Below are positions 26,311-31,439 of a stretch of 35,544 bases of DNA, in pieces. The position numbers and the translations under genes are program-made. Source of the DNA: a virus; IMG/VR virus record IMGVR_UViG_3300045996_000815, positions 1 to 35,544 of that record, one strand, 5' to 3'. Each line of letters opens with the position of its first letter. The stretch's first letter is position 1. The notes under the pieces are model-generated. The model did no database searches and was not told where the DNA came from. It saw only the letters and a list, made by a program, of their open reading frames with translations.

Positions 26311-26379
26311 CAATCGATTGAGATAGAGTTTAGAGCATCCTTTGCTCTTAAACAACATCTCTAATATAAGATAGAGATG
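26311..26379. promoter_or_regulatory. Operator-like palindrome cluster in the divergent region
   Basis: Three palindromes lie within 69 bp: CAATCGATTG (26311-26320); AGAGCA/TGCTCT with a 5-bp centre (26332-26348); and CATCTCTA/TAGAGATG with an 8-bp centre (26356-26379). The last encloses an AT-rich ATATAAGA that reads TCTTATAT leftward, like a -10 box. The cluster lies between divergent operons, where repressor and promoter sites are expected. Confidence 0.5.
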
Positions 26380-26429
26380 CGATCCCCCTATTGTCTAAAG
26401 GCAGAGCTTTAGAACCAAGAAGGATATGA

Positions 26430-26602
26430 CCTTGACCTGAATTGTAATTTGGGTAAGGATAATATCATTCGGTGTAGCTGAGGCATTGCGATCCCCCAGC
26501 GGTGAGTGGGTAACTACCGCAGCCGGAGCAGGTTGTTTCTCCCTGAACCCGTGATCTGGCATGAGAGCCATCCACCCTAACCGGTGGGTGGCTTTCTTTT
26601 TT
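26430..26602 (+). ncRNA. Candidate small structured RNA ending in a terminator
   Basis: There is no open frame, but structure is clear. GCGGT and AGT (26499-26507, one bulged G) pair with ACT and ACCGC (26513-26520) around GGGTA. A GGTT/AACC pairing follows, then an intrinsic terminator (26567-26602). TTGACC (26432-26437) and GATAAT (26458-26463) could be a promoter, although 20 bp apart is wide. Since no rightward gene lies upstream, the terminator implies a short independent transcript. It resembles no RNA family I can name with confidence. Confidence 0.4.
26567..26602 (+). terminator. Rightward intrinsic terminator
   Basis: GCCATCCACC (26567-26576) pairs with GGTGGGTGGC (26583-26592), ten pairs with one U-G, a 6-nt loop, followed by TTTCTTTTTT (26593-26602). 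A textbook Rho-independent terminator on the plus strand with no gene upstream of it. Confidence 0.88.
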
Positions 26603-26631
26603 GATCATCGATAGGCAACGGGGAATTAGTT

Positions 26632-26650
26632 AAAATCCCTTAAGGATTTT
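26632..26650. repeat. Inverted repeat with AAGGAT half-sites
   Basis: AAAATCC (26632-26638) and GGATTTT (26644-26650) flank CTTAA. The TTAAGGAT core is the same as in the tandem repeat at 27251-27280, suggesting one binding protein for both. Confidence 0.4.
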
Positions 26651-26665
26651 CTTGGCCATATTTTT

Positions 26666-26696
26666 TTGAATATATTTTTTGGGCCATGCGGATAAT
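26666..26696 (+). promoter_or_regulatory. Possible rightward sigma70-type promoter
   Basis: TTGAAT (26666-26671) and GATAAT (26691-26696) are separated by 19 bp of T-rich sequence, about 165 bp upstream of the first rightward gene. The boxes are reasonable, the spacing is 2 bp too long, and the support is sequence similarity only. Confidence 0.25.
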
Positions 26697-26732
26697 TTTG
26701 ATGGGGATGTTCCATCTAGGGGTATTGGGTGG

Positions 26733-26790
26733 TCACACCCACCCTCACACGTGAGTACCCCCCCGGTCACACGTACTCACACCCTCACAC
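26733..26790. repeat. Cluster of five TCACAC repeats
   Basis: TCACAC occurs at 26733, 26745, 26767, 26777 and 26785. The inner pair adds an inverted repeat, GTGAGTAC (26751-26758) against GTACTCAC (26773-26780). The strand bias (C-rich on plus) and the density look like an iteron or multi-site operator. Confidence 0.45.
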
Positions 26791-26860
26791 CTACCCCCAC
26801 GTTATCCGGCCGCTTCGCGGCTTATGGATCATTCATCATCTTACCTTGGGGGTACCCATC

Positions 26861-27205
26861 ATGACCACTGTTGCCAGCACCCGCATGACGCTCGGCGCTC
26901 TGTTCGGTGCCATCACCACCACAGCAAACACCCTCAGCAACTCGCTCGGAGCCATCAACGATGGCGTCGAGATGCTGAACAAGACCATCGCCGACGCTTC
27001 CAAGCGTCAGCAGATCAGCTCACGCCAAGACATGGCTGCCTTCAAGGAACAGTATGCCCTGGAGACCGCTCAGCGGGTCCAGGAGTTCCACGACACCATC
27101 GGTGACTGGATCGACCAGCGTCCCGGTCGTGCCGAAAAATTCCAAGCAACTCTGGAACGCCTGCAAAACTCTATCGACGAAGACGACAAAACAAAGAAGT
27201 CCTAA
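26861..27205 (+). CDS. Early protein, coiled-coil, unknown
   Basis: This 114-aa protein starts MTTVASTRMTLGALFGAITT. The first 45 residues are Thr/Leu/Ala-rich and could form an amphipathic helix; the rest is charged and helical (about 50-105), with EKFQATLERLQNSI. It is the first gene of the rightward set, so probably early. The ATG at 26861 has GGGGGT 7 nt upstream. I do not recognise the family. Followed by a hairpin and the TTAAGGATAG repeat. Confidence 0.6.
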   Translation: MTTVASTRMTLGALFGAITTTANTLSNSLGAINDGVEMLNKTIADASKRQQISSRQDMAAFKEQYALETAQRVQEFHDTIGDWIDQRPGRAEKFQATLERLQNSIDEDDKTKKS

Positions 27206-27212
27206 ACCCTAA

Positions 27213-27244
27213 CCTCCTTCCCCTGCGCAAGCAGAGGAAGGGGG
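27213..27244 (+). terminator. Hairpin with GCAA tetraloop after the first rightward gene
   Basis: CCTCCTTCCCCTGC (27213-27226) pairs with GCAGAGGAAGGGGG (27231-27244) with one mismatch and one G-U, capped by GCAA, a GNRA tetraloop. The following AGTTCGTTAAGG is only partly U-rich. Terminator or mRNA 3'-end stabiliser. Confidence 0.5.
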
Positions 27245-27250
27245 AGTTCG

Positions 27251-27290
27251 TTAAGGATAGTTAAAGATAGTTAAGGATAGTTAAATCCTT
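27251..27290. repeat. Tandem 10-bp repeat TTAAGGATAG
   Basis: Three head-to-tail copies (27251-27260, 27261-27270 with one change, 27271-27280) plus TTAA, then ATCCTT in inverse orientation (27285-27290). One repeat per helical turn puts the sites on one face of the DNA, as for cooperative regulator binding. It lies 55-95 nt upstream of the next start codon. Confidence 0.55.
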
Positions 27291-27345
27291 TCTTAACTTC
27301 TCACCCTGAATCCTATCCCCAAATCCCGCTCTGAAAGTCAGCACC

Positions 27346-27456
27346 ATGACGATCAAATCCGGCCCCAACTGGCTCACCATCCGCTGGGGCATCCAGTGGT
27401 TCAAGCACAGCAAGCGCATCCACACACCCTGGTTCACCCTCTACATCGAGAGCTAA
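27346..27456 (+). CDS. 36-aa small protein
   Basis: A 36-codon frame reads MTIKSGPNWLTIRWGIQWFK at its N-terminus and is basic and rich in Trp, His and Ile, likely folding as a short beta-rich or membrane-surface peptide. It lies 4 nt before the 99-aa gene. Ribosome site is weak (GAAAGTC). The coding call rests on spacing, composition and the packed arrangement of early genes. Function unknown. Confidence 0.4.
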   Translation: MTIKSGPNWLTIRWGIQWFKHSKRIHTPWFTLYIES

Positions 27457-27460
27457 CACC

Positions 27461-27760
27461 ATGACCCAGTTACTAGACGATTCAGCTACGCTGAATCAGT
27501 TGTCGGACCTGGGGATTCCGGTCCCTCACATCGAGTTCATCCGCATCGTCGTTCCCGGCATCTGCGAGGTCCGGAACACCCGAACCAACAGCTCACACCT
27601 GTTCAAAGGCTGGGTCGATCTCGACGACCTGTTCAATCCCGACACCACACCGGATGGCGAGTGGATCGAGGTCTTCCTCGAACACGGCGAAACTGACAAC
27701 CTCGACGCCGCCTTCCTTGAGGCCGAACTGCGTGAGTGGTTGATCAAACTCCCGGCCTGA
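27461..27760 (+). CDS. Early protein of 99 aa, unknown
   Basis: An acidic protein starting MTQLLDDSATLNQLSDLGIP with a beta-rich middle (HIEFIRIVVPGICEVRN) and a helical, acidic C-terminus (DAAFLEAELREWLIKL). The segment EWIEVFLEHGE is nearly repeated out of frame just past the stop codon, showing a partial duplication. No family recognised. Confidence 0.6.
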   Translation: MTQLLDDSATLNQLSDLGIPVPHIEFIRIVVPGICEVRNTRTNSSHLFKGWVDLDDLFNPDTTPDGEWIEVFLEHGETDNLDAAFLEAELREWLIKLPA

Positions 27761-27764
27761 CTCC

Positions 27765-27797
27765 GAGTGGATCGAGGTCTTCTTTGAATACGGGGAG
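27765..27797 (+). pseudogene. Partial duplicate of the upstream gene's 3' part
   Basis: GAGTGGATCGAGGTCTTC is identical at 27659-27676 and 27765-27782, and the flank remains similar to 27797 (EWIEVFFEYGE against EWIEVFLEHGE). The copy is in another frame from the complete gene and lacks a start codon, so it is a remnant of a tandem duplication or of recombination with a related phage. Confidence 0.55.
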
Positions 27798-27803
27798 CTA
27801 GGC

Positions 27804-27822
27804 GATTGAGCTTGGCTCAATC
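27804..27822. terminator. Perfect 8-bp hairpin downstream of the duplicate
   Basis: GATTGAGC (27804-27811) and GCTCAATC (27815-27822) with a 3-nt loop. No U-run follows, so termination would be inefficient. Confidence 0.3.
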
Positions 27823-27895
27823 AGACTGGTTCCCACTAATTCATCTCTAATACAGAACAAATCGGCAACATCAATCCGCAGCTCAGGAGAATCAA

Positions 27896-28024
27896 ATGTA
27901 CAAGGTCTATCGTTCCAAGGGCGAAGGCACCACCATCGGCATCTACCGGGGTCTGTTCCAGACCCTGTGGACGGTCCTCAAGCTCAAGCTGGATGGCTAC
28001 AACACCAAGATCGTGAGGTATTAA
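27896..28024 (+). CDS. 42-aa small protein
   Basis: A 42-codon frame reads MYKVYRSKGEGTTIGIYRGL at its N-terminus, basic and rich in Tyr and Lys. AGGAGA lies 5 nt before the ATG, a strong ribosome site, and the stop is 2 nt before the next gene's ATG. Coding is well supported by these signals; function unknown. Confidence 0.55.
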   Translation: MYKVYRSKGEGTTIGIYRGLFQTLWTVLKLKLDGYNTKIVRY

Positions 28025-28026
28025 TC

Positions 28027-28206
28027 ATGGCCACAGGTACCCGTGCAGAGATCACCCTCAAGTTCTCGGTCAACCTCGACCTGGTACCAGGTTGGGGTGA
28101 CTGCGCCCAAGACTGGATCGAACTCATCAGAGATAATTTCCTGAACCAGCAAGCATACAAGCCCGAGGCTGATCTCATCAAGGTGTCTTACACCGAGCGT
28201 AAGTAA
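28027..28206 (+). CDS. 59-aa early protein
   Basis: MATGTRAEITLKFSVNLDLV opens a beta-strand pattern, followed by the short acidic helix CAQDWIELIRDNFL. It starts 2 nt after the previous stop and so is probably coupled. Followed directly by one of two near-identical GCGGC hairpins. No family recognised. Confidence 0.55.
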   Translation: MATGTRAEITLKFSVNLDLVPGWGDCAQDWIELIRDNFLNQQAYKPEADLIKVSYTERK

Positions 28207-28230
28207 GTAAGAGCGGCTCCGCCGCTTTTG
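28204..28230 (+). terminator. GCGGC hairpin element, copy 1
   Basis: AGCGGC (28212-28217) pairs with GCCGCT (28221-28226), followed by TTTG. The preceding AAGTAAGA is shared with copy 2 at 28612-28640. Small terminator or processing signal. Confidence 0.5.
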
Positions 28231-28265
28231 GAATAATTCCCCTCACGCCATAAGGAGCTTATGCA

Positions 28266-28604
28266 ATGGCCATCTCTTTCAGCAATTCCTTCGGTGGTAC
28301 TACCAGCACTGTCGCCCTGACACCGATCCAGAAGGAATTCGTCCATGTCCGCTGCGAGCATTTCCAGAAGCTGATCGCTGGCGACACGTCCTGGACCAGC
28401 CTGGCCGGTGCCATCGATGGTGCAGCCCAGCGCCTGGGTTGGGCTGCCGCCTTTGATTACAAGAACGTTCCCGTGTGCTCAGCCCTCCTGCGGGAGGCGA
28501 GCGGCAAGCACCACACCGATGTGGGAACACCAGGCTCTGTTGAGGAGCAGGCACACTTCCAGAGCATCGTGAAGGTGCTGAAGCTATTCTACAAGCAGTT
28601 CTGA
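28266..28604 (+). CDS. 112-aa early protein
   Basis: A protein starting MAISFSNSFGGTTSTVALTP, then a helical domain with EFVHVRCEHFQKLIAGDTSW and LRQFFSIVKVL-like leucines toward the end (IVKVLKLFYKQF). AAGGAG precedes the ATG. Its first ten residues resemble those of the 137-aa protein at 28921 (MAIDFTKTFGA), a possible shared N-terminal tag. It is bracketed by two copies of the same hairpin. Function unknown. Confidence 0.55.
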   Translation: MAISFSNSFGGTTSTVALTPIQKEFVHVRCEHFQKLIAGDTSWTSLAGAIDGAAQRLGWAAAFDYKNVPVCSALLREASGKHHTDVGTPGSVEEQAHFQSIVKVLKLFYKQF

Positions 28605-28611
28605 TCATCTA

Positions 28612-28640
28612 AGCAAGTAAGAAGCGGCTTCGCCGCTTGT
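28612..28640 (+). terminator. GCGGC hairpin element, copy 2
   Basis: AAGCGGC (28622-28628) pairs with GCCGCTT (28632-28638) around TTC, preceded by AAGTAAG like copy 1. The changed base pair at the stem top is compensated (CTCCG against TTCG loops), so the hairpin, not the sequence, seems to be kept. Confidence 0.45.
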
Positions 28641-28704
28641 GGGTATGAACACAGTTCGTACCCATCATCGTTGTTTCTTTGGTCTCTTTACCGGGAGTCA
28701 TCAC

Positions 28705-28869
28705 ATGAACGACCTCTTGCACAAGTACGGTCCCGAGCTTCTGTTCGCTGTCGCCAATCACCTGGACCAGTCCGGGTGGGCCGAGAAGAACAACGCCATG
28801 GATCTCGTGAACGAGATCTACACCGCTGTTGGACAAGAGACCCTCGAAGAGTTCACCACCGTCGCTTAA
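28705..28869 (+). CDS. 54-aa early protein
   Basis: MNDLLHKYGPELLFAVANHL starts an all-helical acidic protein ending with QETLEEFTTVA. GGGAG lies 9 nt before the ATG at 28705; an upstream in-frame start adds residues that read through the leader. Resembles small helical phage proteins of unknown role. Confidence 0.55.
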   Translation: MNDLLHKYGPELLFAVANHLDQSGWAEKNNAMDLVNEIYTAVGQETLEEFTTVA

Positions 28870-28920
28870 GACCTTCCCTCACCTTCCCTCAATCATCCCC
28901 TCAGCTCAGGAGAGACTATC

Positions 28921-29334
28921 ATGGCCATCGATTTCACCAAGACCTTCGGCGCTTCCAGCACCACCAGCACCAAGTCCTCGGCTCCGGCCGCTAACCACAG
29001 CGACAAGCCGAAAGCAAAATTCTGGATCAATCTCGGCTACGCCTCGGGCGTGATGGACGACGAGGGCAACGACCGCTTCGTGTCGCTGCCCGTCGGCATC
29101 CCGCTCGACACCCAGGACCGCCTGCCGACCACCAGCCGCAACAAGGAGTTCGCCGCCTTCCAGGCAGCCCGCAACGATCTGTTGGACCAGCTCATGGAGT
29201 TGGCGGGCGGTCTGGAGCCCGGTGAGGATTGCATCCTCAAGCTGGAGGTCCAGCTCCGCCGCGTCAACGACGAGCAGCCCGAAGCCAGCATCTCCGACAA
29301 CAAGTTCGCGCGCAAGATCGCGTTGGTTTCTTAA
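28921..29334 (+). CDS. 137-aa conserved phage protein
   Basis: After a Ser/Thr/Ala-rich leader (1-27) comes KAKFWINLGYASGVMDDEGN, then DRFVSLPVGIPLDTQDRLPT and EFAAFQAARNDLLDQLMELA, ending with a beta-rich segment (CILKLEVQLRRVND). This pattern occurs in small proteins of many proteobacterial phages, often in early regions near replication genes; a nucleic-acid-binding role has not been shown to my knowledge. GGAGAG lies 6 nt before the ATG. Followed by a terminator-like hairpin. Confidence 0.7.
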   Translation: MAIDFTKTFGASSTTSTKSSAPAANHSDKPKAKFWINLGYASGVMDDEGNDRFVSLPVGIPLDTQDRLPTTSRNKEFAAFQAARNDLLDQLMELAGGLEPGEDCILKLEVQLRRVNDEQPEASISDNKFARKIALVS

Positions 29335-29341
29335 CACTTTG

Positions 29342-29372
29342 AGCGCCTCCTGCACCCGCGGGAGGCGCTTTA
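29342..29372 (+). terminator. Hairpin terminator after the 137-aa gene
   Basis: AGCGCCTCC (29342-29350) and GGAGGCGCT (29361-29369) pair perfectly, followed by TTTAAG. Located 8 nt past the stop codon. Confidence 0.65.
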
Positions 29373-29439
29373 AGTTGGACTCGATAGTTCGACATAAGTT
29401 GGAGGACGATAAGCTATTCCAACTTTAGACGCTTTTTTT
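29371..29439 (+). promoter_or_regulatory. AAGTTGGA direct and inverted repeats, then a T7 run
   Basis: AAGTTGGA at 29372-29379 and 29396-29403 is repeated in reverse as TCCAACTT at 29418-29425. The last two form a stem with a 14-nt loop, and TTTTTTT follows at 29433-29439. It could be an operator with three half-sites, a second terminator, or both. Confidence 0.45.
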
Positions 29440-29475
29440 GAACATGGACCCCGAAACCCTAACCAGGTGACAAAC

Positions 29476-29616
29476 ATGACCCAAACCACCCCCAAAACCG
29501 AGCCCAAGCCGGCCCGCAAATGGACACGCCGGACTGTCCCTGAACTCTCCCCGTTCGAGGTCGAACAGCACGCGCTGGCCAACAAAGCCATGAGCACCAT
29601 CCACGCACCCTGCTGA
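29476..29616 (+). CDS. 46-aa small basic protein
   Basis: MTQTTPKTEPKPARKWTRRT begins a basic, Pro-rich peptide, with a short helix at VEQHALANKAMS. AGGTGA lies 6 nt before the ATG. The spacing to the next gene (18 nt) fits the dense early operon. Function unknown. Confidence 0.45.
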   Translation: MTQTTPKTEPKPARKWTRRTVPELSPFEVEQHALANKAMSTIHAPC

Positions 29617-29634
29617 GGGACGGAGTATCCCATT

Positions 29635-29850
29635 ATGAGTGACGAATTGAACACCGAGGTATTCCTGGTCATGACCAATCGCCGGGATGCTTCCTTCCCA
29701 GGTATCGCAAAGACCTGCGGTAACGGCGGCGCGGAGATGTTTCTCACCGAGGAGGCGGCCCAAGACTTCTGTCGTAAAATCTCAGGAGAACTCGGTAATC
29801 ACTTCGGGGTTTACCGTTCCCTCATCCAGATCGTGGAACGGCTCTCGTAG
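29635..29850 (+). CDS. 71-aa early protein
   Basis: MSDELNTEVFLVMTNRRDAS leads to FLTEEAAQDFCRKISGELG, a mixed alpha/beta fold, and a C-terminal strand (VYRSLIQIVERLS). GGAG lies 9 nt upstream of the ATG. Stop codon is 1 nt before the following ATG. No family recognised. Confidence 0.55.
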   Translation: MSDELNTEVFLVMTNRRDASFPGIAKTCGNGGAEMFLTEEAAQDFCRKISGELGNHFGVYRSLIQIVERLS

Positions 29851-29851
29851 C

Positions 29852-30037
29852 ATGGCCCACATCACCACCCGTGAAGAAGCGTTCACCGAGTACCAGACGC
29901 TGATCACCCGCTACGGCCTGTCCTGGTCCGCTGCCGTGCCCGTCCAGGCATGGGACCGGCTGACCGACGCCATCGCCTGGCTGTCCATCGAAGACCGCCG
30001 CAGAGCGGCCGGACTGCCCACCACATCCAACCTCTAA
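29852..30037 (+). CDS. 61-aa early protein
   Basis: MAHITTREEAFTEYQTLITR starts an all-helical protein with WDRLTDAIAWLSIEDRRRAA. It starts 1 nt after the previous stop, whose coding sequence supplies the ribosome site (GGAACGG), so coupled translation is likely. Function unknown. Confidence 0.5.
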   Translation: MAHITTREEAFTEYQTLITRYGLSWSAAVPVQAWDRLTDAIAWLSIEDRRRAAGLPTTSNL

Positions 30038-30061
30038 ATGCCCCATTGAACAGGGAAAGGC

Positions 30062-30346
30062 ATGCGACACGTGATTCAGAATATCGTAAGCAGTCTCCGC
30101 AAGATGCTGACCAAGGCACCCGTGGAAACCCTCTCCGAACCAAAGACCAAATCCAATCAGGTCGCCGGTATCGATGTCAACACCGATCAGTTACACATGA
30201 CCGATGGCCGAATCTATCAGATCACCCAGTACGCCGATCCTTACGGCAAGCAGTGCGATCCCGAGGACGCCTGCGCCGTCGAAGCCATGACCGGCACCAG
30301 CAAGATCCGAGTCGAGTTCTATTCAACCCGGTACACGTTGCACTGA
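30062..30346 (+). CDS. 94-aa early protein
   Basis: A basic N-terminal helix (MRHVIQNIVSSLRKMLTK) is followed by a beta-rich acidic domain (QLHMTDGRIYQITQYADPYG and KIRVEFYSTRYTL). GGGAAAGG precedes the ATG. The two cysteines in CDPEDAC could pair or bind metal. No family recognised. Confidence 0.55.
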   Translation: MRHVIQNIVSSLRKMLTKAPVETLSEPKTKSNQVAGIDVNTDQLHMTDGRIYQITQYADPYGKQCDPEDACAVEAMTGTSKIRVEFYSTRYTLH

Positions 30347-30354
30347 GAGAGATC

Positions 30355-30642
30355 ATGAGCATGAACTTCTACGGCCTGACGGCCGACAACAACACCGTCG
30401 ATTGTCCGGAGGATCTGGAAGTAAACCTGGCCAACGCCAACGCCAGGGTGATCCTCTTCCTGCTCGGCTTTGAGGCCAAGGACGGTTACTTCGAGGCCGA
30501 CCTCGACGAGTTCATCGGGACTATCCTGATCACGCCGGTCAACGAACCCTTCGCGGAATACCACACCCGGACGCTCGGACGCCTGCACGCCCTGGCCATG
30601 GACCTCAAAGCCCGCGGCGCCATCAAGATCTACGGAGCCTGA
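30355..30642 (+). CDS. 95-aa early protein
   Basis: MSMNFYGLTADNNTVDCPED begins an acidic alpha/beta protein with ARVILFLLGFEAKDGYFEA and a helical end (LGRLHALAMDLKARGAIKIY). GAGAGA lies 4 nt before the ATG at 30355. Its final codons carry the ribosome site (GGAG, 30634-30637) for the PrtN-like gene that follows. Function unknown. Confidence 0.55.
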   Translation: MSMNFYGLTADNNTVDCPEDLEVNLANANARVILFLLGFEAKDGYFEADLDEFIGTILITPVNEPFAEYHTRTLGRLHALAMDLKARGAIKIYGA

Positions 30643-30643
30643 C

Positions 30644-30910
30644 ATCAACACCCTCTTCCTCCTCATGGCCCGGTATAACGGTATGCCTGTCATACCTCTC
30701 ATCCAGGTACGCGACGACTACTTCTCCCATCTCAAGATCGATCAACTCCAAGCTAAATTACTCCGGGGCGAGATCCCCTTGCCGGTGGTCCGCTTCGATC
30801 AGACCAGCCAGAAATCCGCCAAGGGCGTTCCATTGGCGGATTTAGCCCAGTACATCGACGCCTGCGCCGAACAGGCCCGGCGTGAACTCCACCAGATGAC
30901 CAGACCCTGA
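30644..30910 (+). CDS. PrtN/excisionase-like regulator with a probable AUC start
   Basis: The protein matches the pyocin-activator PrtN family from its first residues: NTLFLLMARYNGMPVIPL, then VRDDYFSHL, GEIPLPVVR, QKSAKGVPLADLAQYID. Family members begin M-N-T-x-FLLMA. Here the codon in the Met position is ATC (30644-30646), and GGAG sits exactly 6 nt before it, whereas the first ATG (30665) falls at family residue 8 and has only pyrimidines upstream. I therefore place the start at ATC, giving 88 aa. The fold looks like a winged helix of the excisionase/AlpA type. PrtN activates pyocin genes in Pseudomonas; in this phage, two genes before the integrase, a role as directionality factor or late activator is plausible. 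Confidence 0.75.
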   Translation: MNTLFLLMARYNGMPVIPLIQVRDDYFSHLKIDQLQAKLLRGEIPLPVVRFDQTSQKSAKGVPLADLAQYIDACAEQARRELHQMTRP

Positions 30911-30928
30911 TCCAAAGAAAGACCCATC

Positions 30929-31162
30929 ATGATACAGATCACCGCCAACAAGGACCTGTTCGACGCCTGGAAGCTCATCGGCCAGCGGATCGGGAATCTC
31001 GGGGCCATCGTGCAGAACACCATGGAACTCTCCGAGGAAGACCTGATCGAATGGGCGCAGATCTTCGACGCCTGCCAGCAAGACCTCGACGCCCTGCTGA
31101 CCCAGACCGGGGAACACCTGACCGGCCGCGACGACGACGACGGCAGTGCCGATCCGGCCTGA
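30929..31162 (+). CDS. 77-aa acidic helical protein
   Basis: MIQITANKDLFDAWKLIGQR opens a helical protein with strongly acidic segments (MELSEEDLIEWAQIF) and a Gly/Asp-rich tail (GRDDDDGSADPA). The ATG at 30929 is preceded by AAAGAAAG. It is the last gene before the integrase control region. No family recognised; the acidic tail could mimic nucleic acid, which is speculation. Confidence 0.5.
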   Translation: MIQITANKDLFDAWKLIGQRIGNLGAIVQNTMELSEEDLIEWAQIFDACQQDLDALLTQTGEHLTGRDDDDGSADPA

Positions 31163-31251
31163 CAACCATACGCCGAAAGTACAGTTACAACATCTCGGCC
31201 AACATGACCCAACCAAGATATGAAAAACCCTTATGAAACAATATCTTATCG

Positions 31252-31292
31252 CCCCTGTCGGTCCAGTCCATCATCGGAGCAACCGACAGGGG
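31252..31292. terminator. Perfect 11-bp inverted repeat
   Basis: CCCCTGTCGGT (31252-31262) and ACCGACAGGGG (31282-31292) with a 19-nt loop. The 3' flank AAAGTATTTG has no U-run, so it may be a weak terminator of the early operon or a protein site. Confidence 0.4.
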
Positions 31293-31339
31293 AAAGTATT
31301 TGTTTATCAATAACTTAGCTCCCTTCCTCTCCTCCCTAA

Positions 31340-31358
31340 CGAGGTATCTTCTACCTCG
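31340..31358. promoter_or_regulatory. Palindrome CGAGGTA/TACCTCG
   Basis: Perfect 7-bp arms around TCTTC. The GAGGTA/TACCTC core also occurs in the palindrome at 2881-2901 upstream of the large internal virion gene. Dyad symmetry and a 12-bp centre-to-centre distance suit a dimeric repressor. Confidence 0.4.
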
Positions 31359-31402
31359 AATGTCCCACATTTCCGGGCATCAACCGGCATTAAAGTGACC
31401 CT

Positions 31403-31439
31403 CTACAACATTTCCGTACAACATGAGCCCATGTTGTAG
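31403..31439. promoter_or_regulatory. TACAACAT triple element upstream of integrase
   Basis: CTACAACAT (31403-31411), TACAACATG (31417-31425) and CATGTTGTA (31430-31438): two direct copies and one inverted, the last pair forming a 9-bp palindrome with a 4-bp centre, 26-62 nt upstream of the TTG start. It could be the integrase operator or part of the attachment site. Confidence 0.5.

Larger units (their letters stand above)
26380..26860. other. Gene-free control region, about 480 bp
   Basis: No credible gene here. From left to right it holds a possible structured RNA with terminator (about 26430-26602), an inverted repeat (26632-26650), a T-rich stretch with a possible rightward promoter (26660-26700), a cluster of TCACAC repeats (26733-26790) and a small GCCGC hairpin (26809-26821) just before the first rightward gene. 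It is much more AT-rich than the flanking genes up to about 26700. Origin or master promoter region is plausible. Confidence 0.5.

Noticed and set aside
26461-26560. tRNA or tmRNA in the control region
   Set aside because: No cloverleaf, no GGTTCRAAYCC T-arm and no CCA-type acceptor pairing could be drawn.
26530-26592. Thiamine pyrophosphate riboswitch resemblance (GAACCCGTGATCTGGCAT)
   Set aside because: It recalls the ACCTGATCTGG part of the TPP element, but the CTGAGA box and P1 closing stem are missing and no thiamine gene follows.
26733-26790. CRISPR-like repeats
   Set aside because: Units are only 6-8 bp with irregular spacing and no spacers of constant length.
26679-26864. Short plus-strand frame ahead of the first early gene
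   Set aside because: No ribosome site, His/Pro/Thr-rich translation generated by the TCACAC repeats, and overlap with the better start at 26861.
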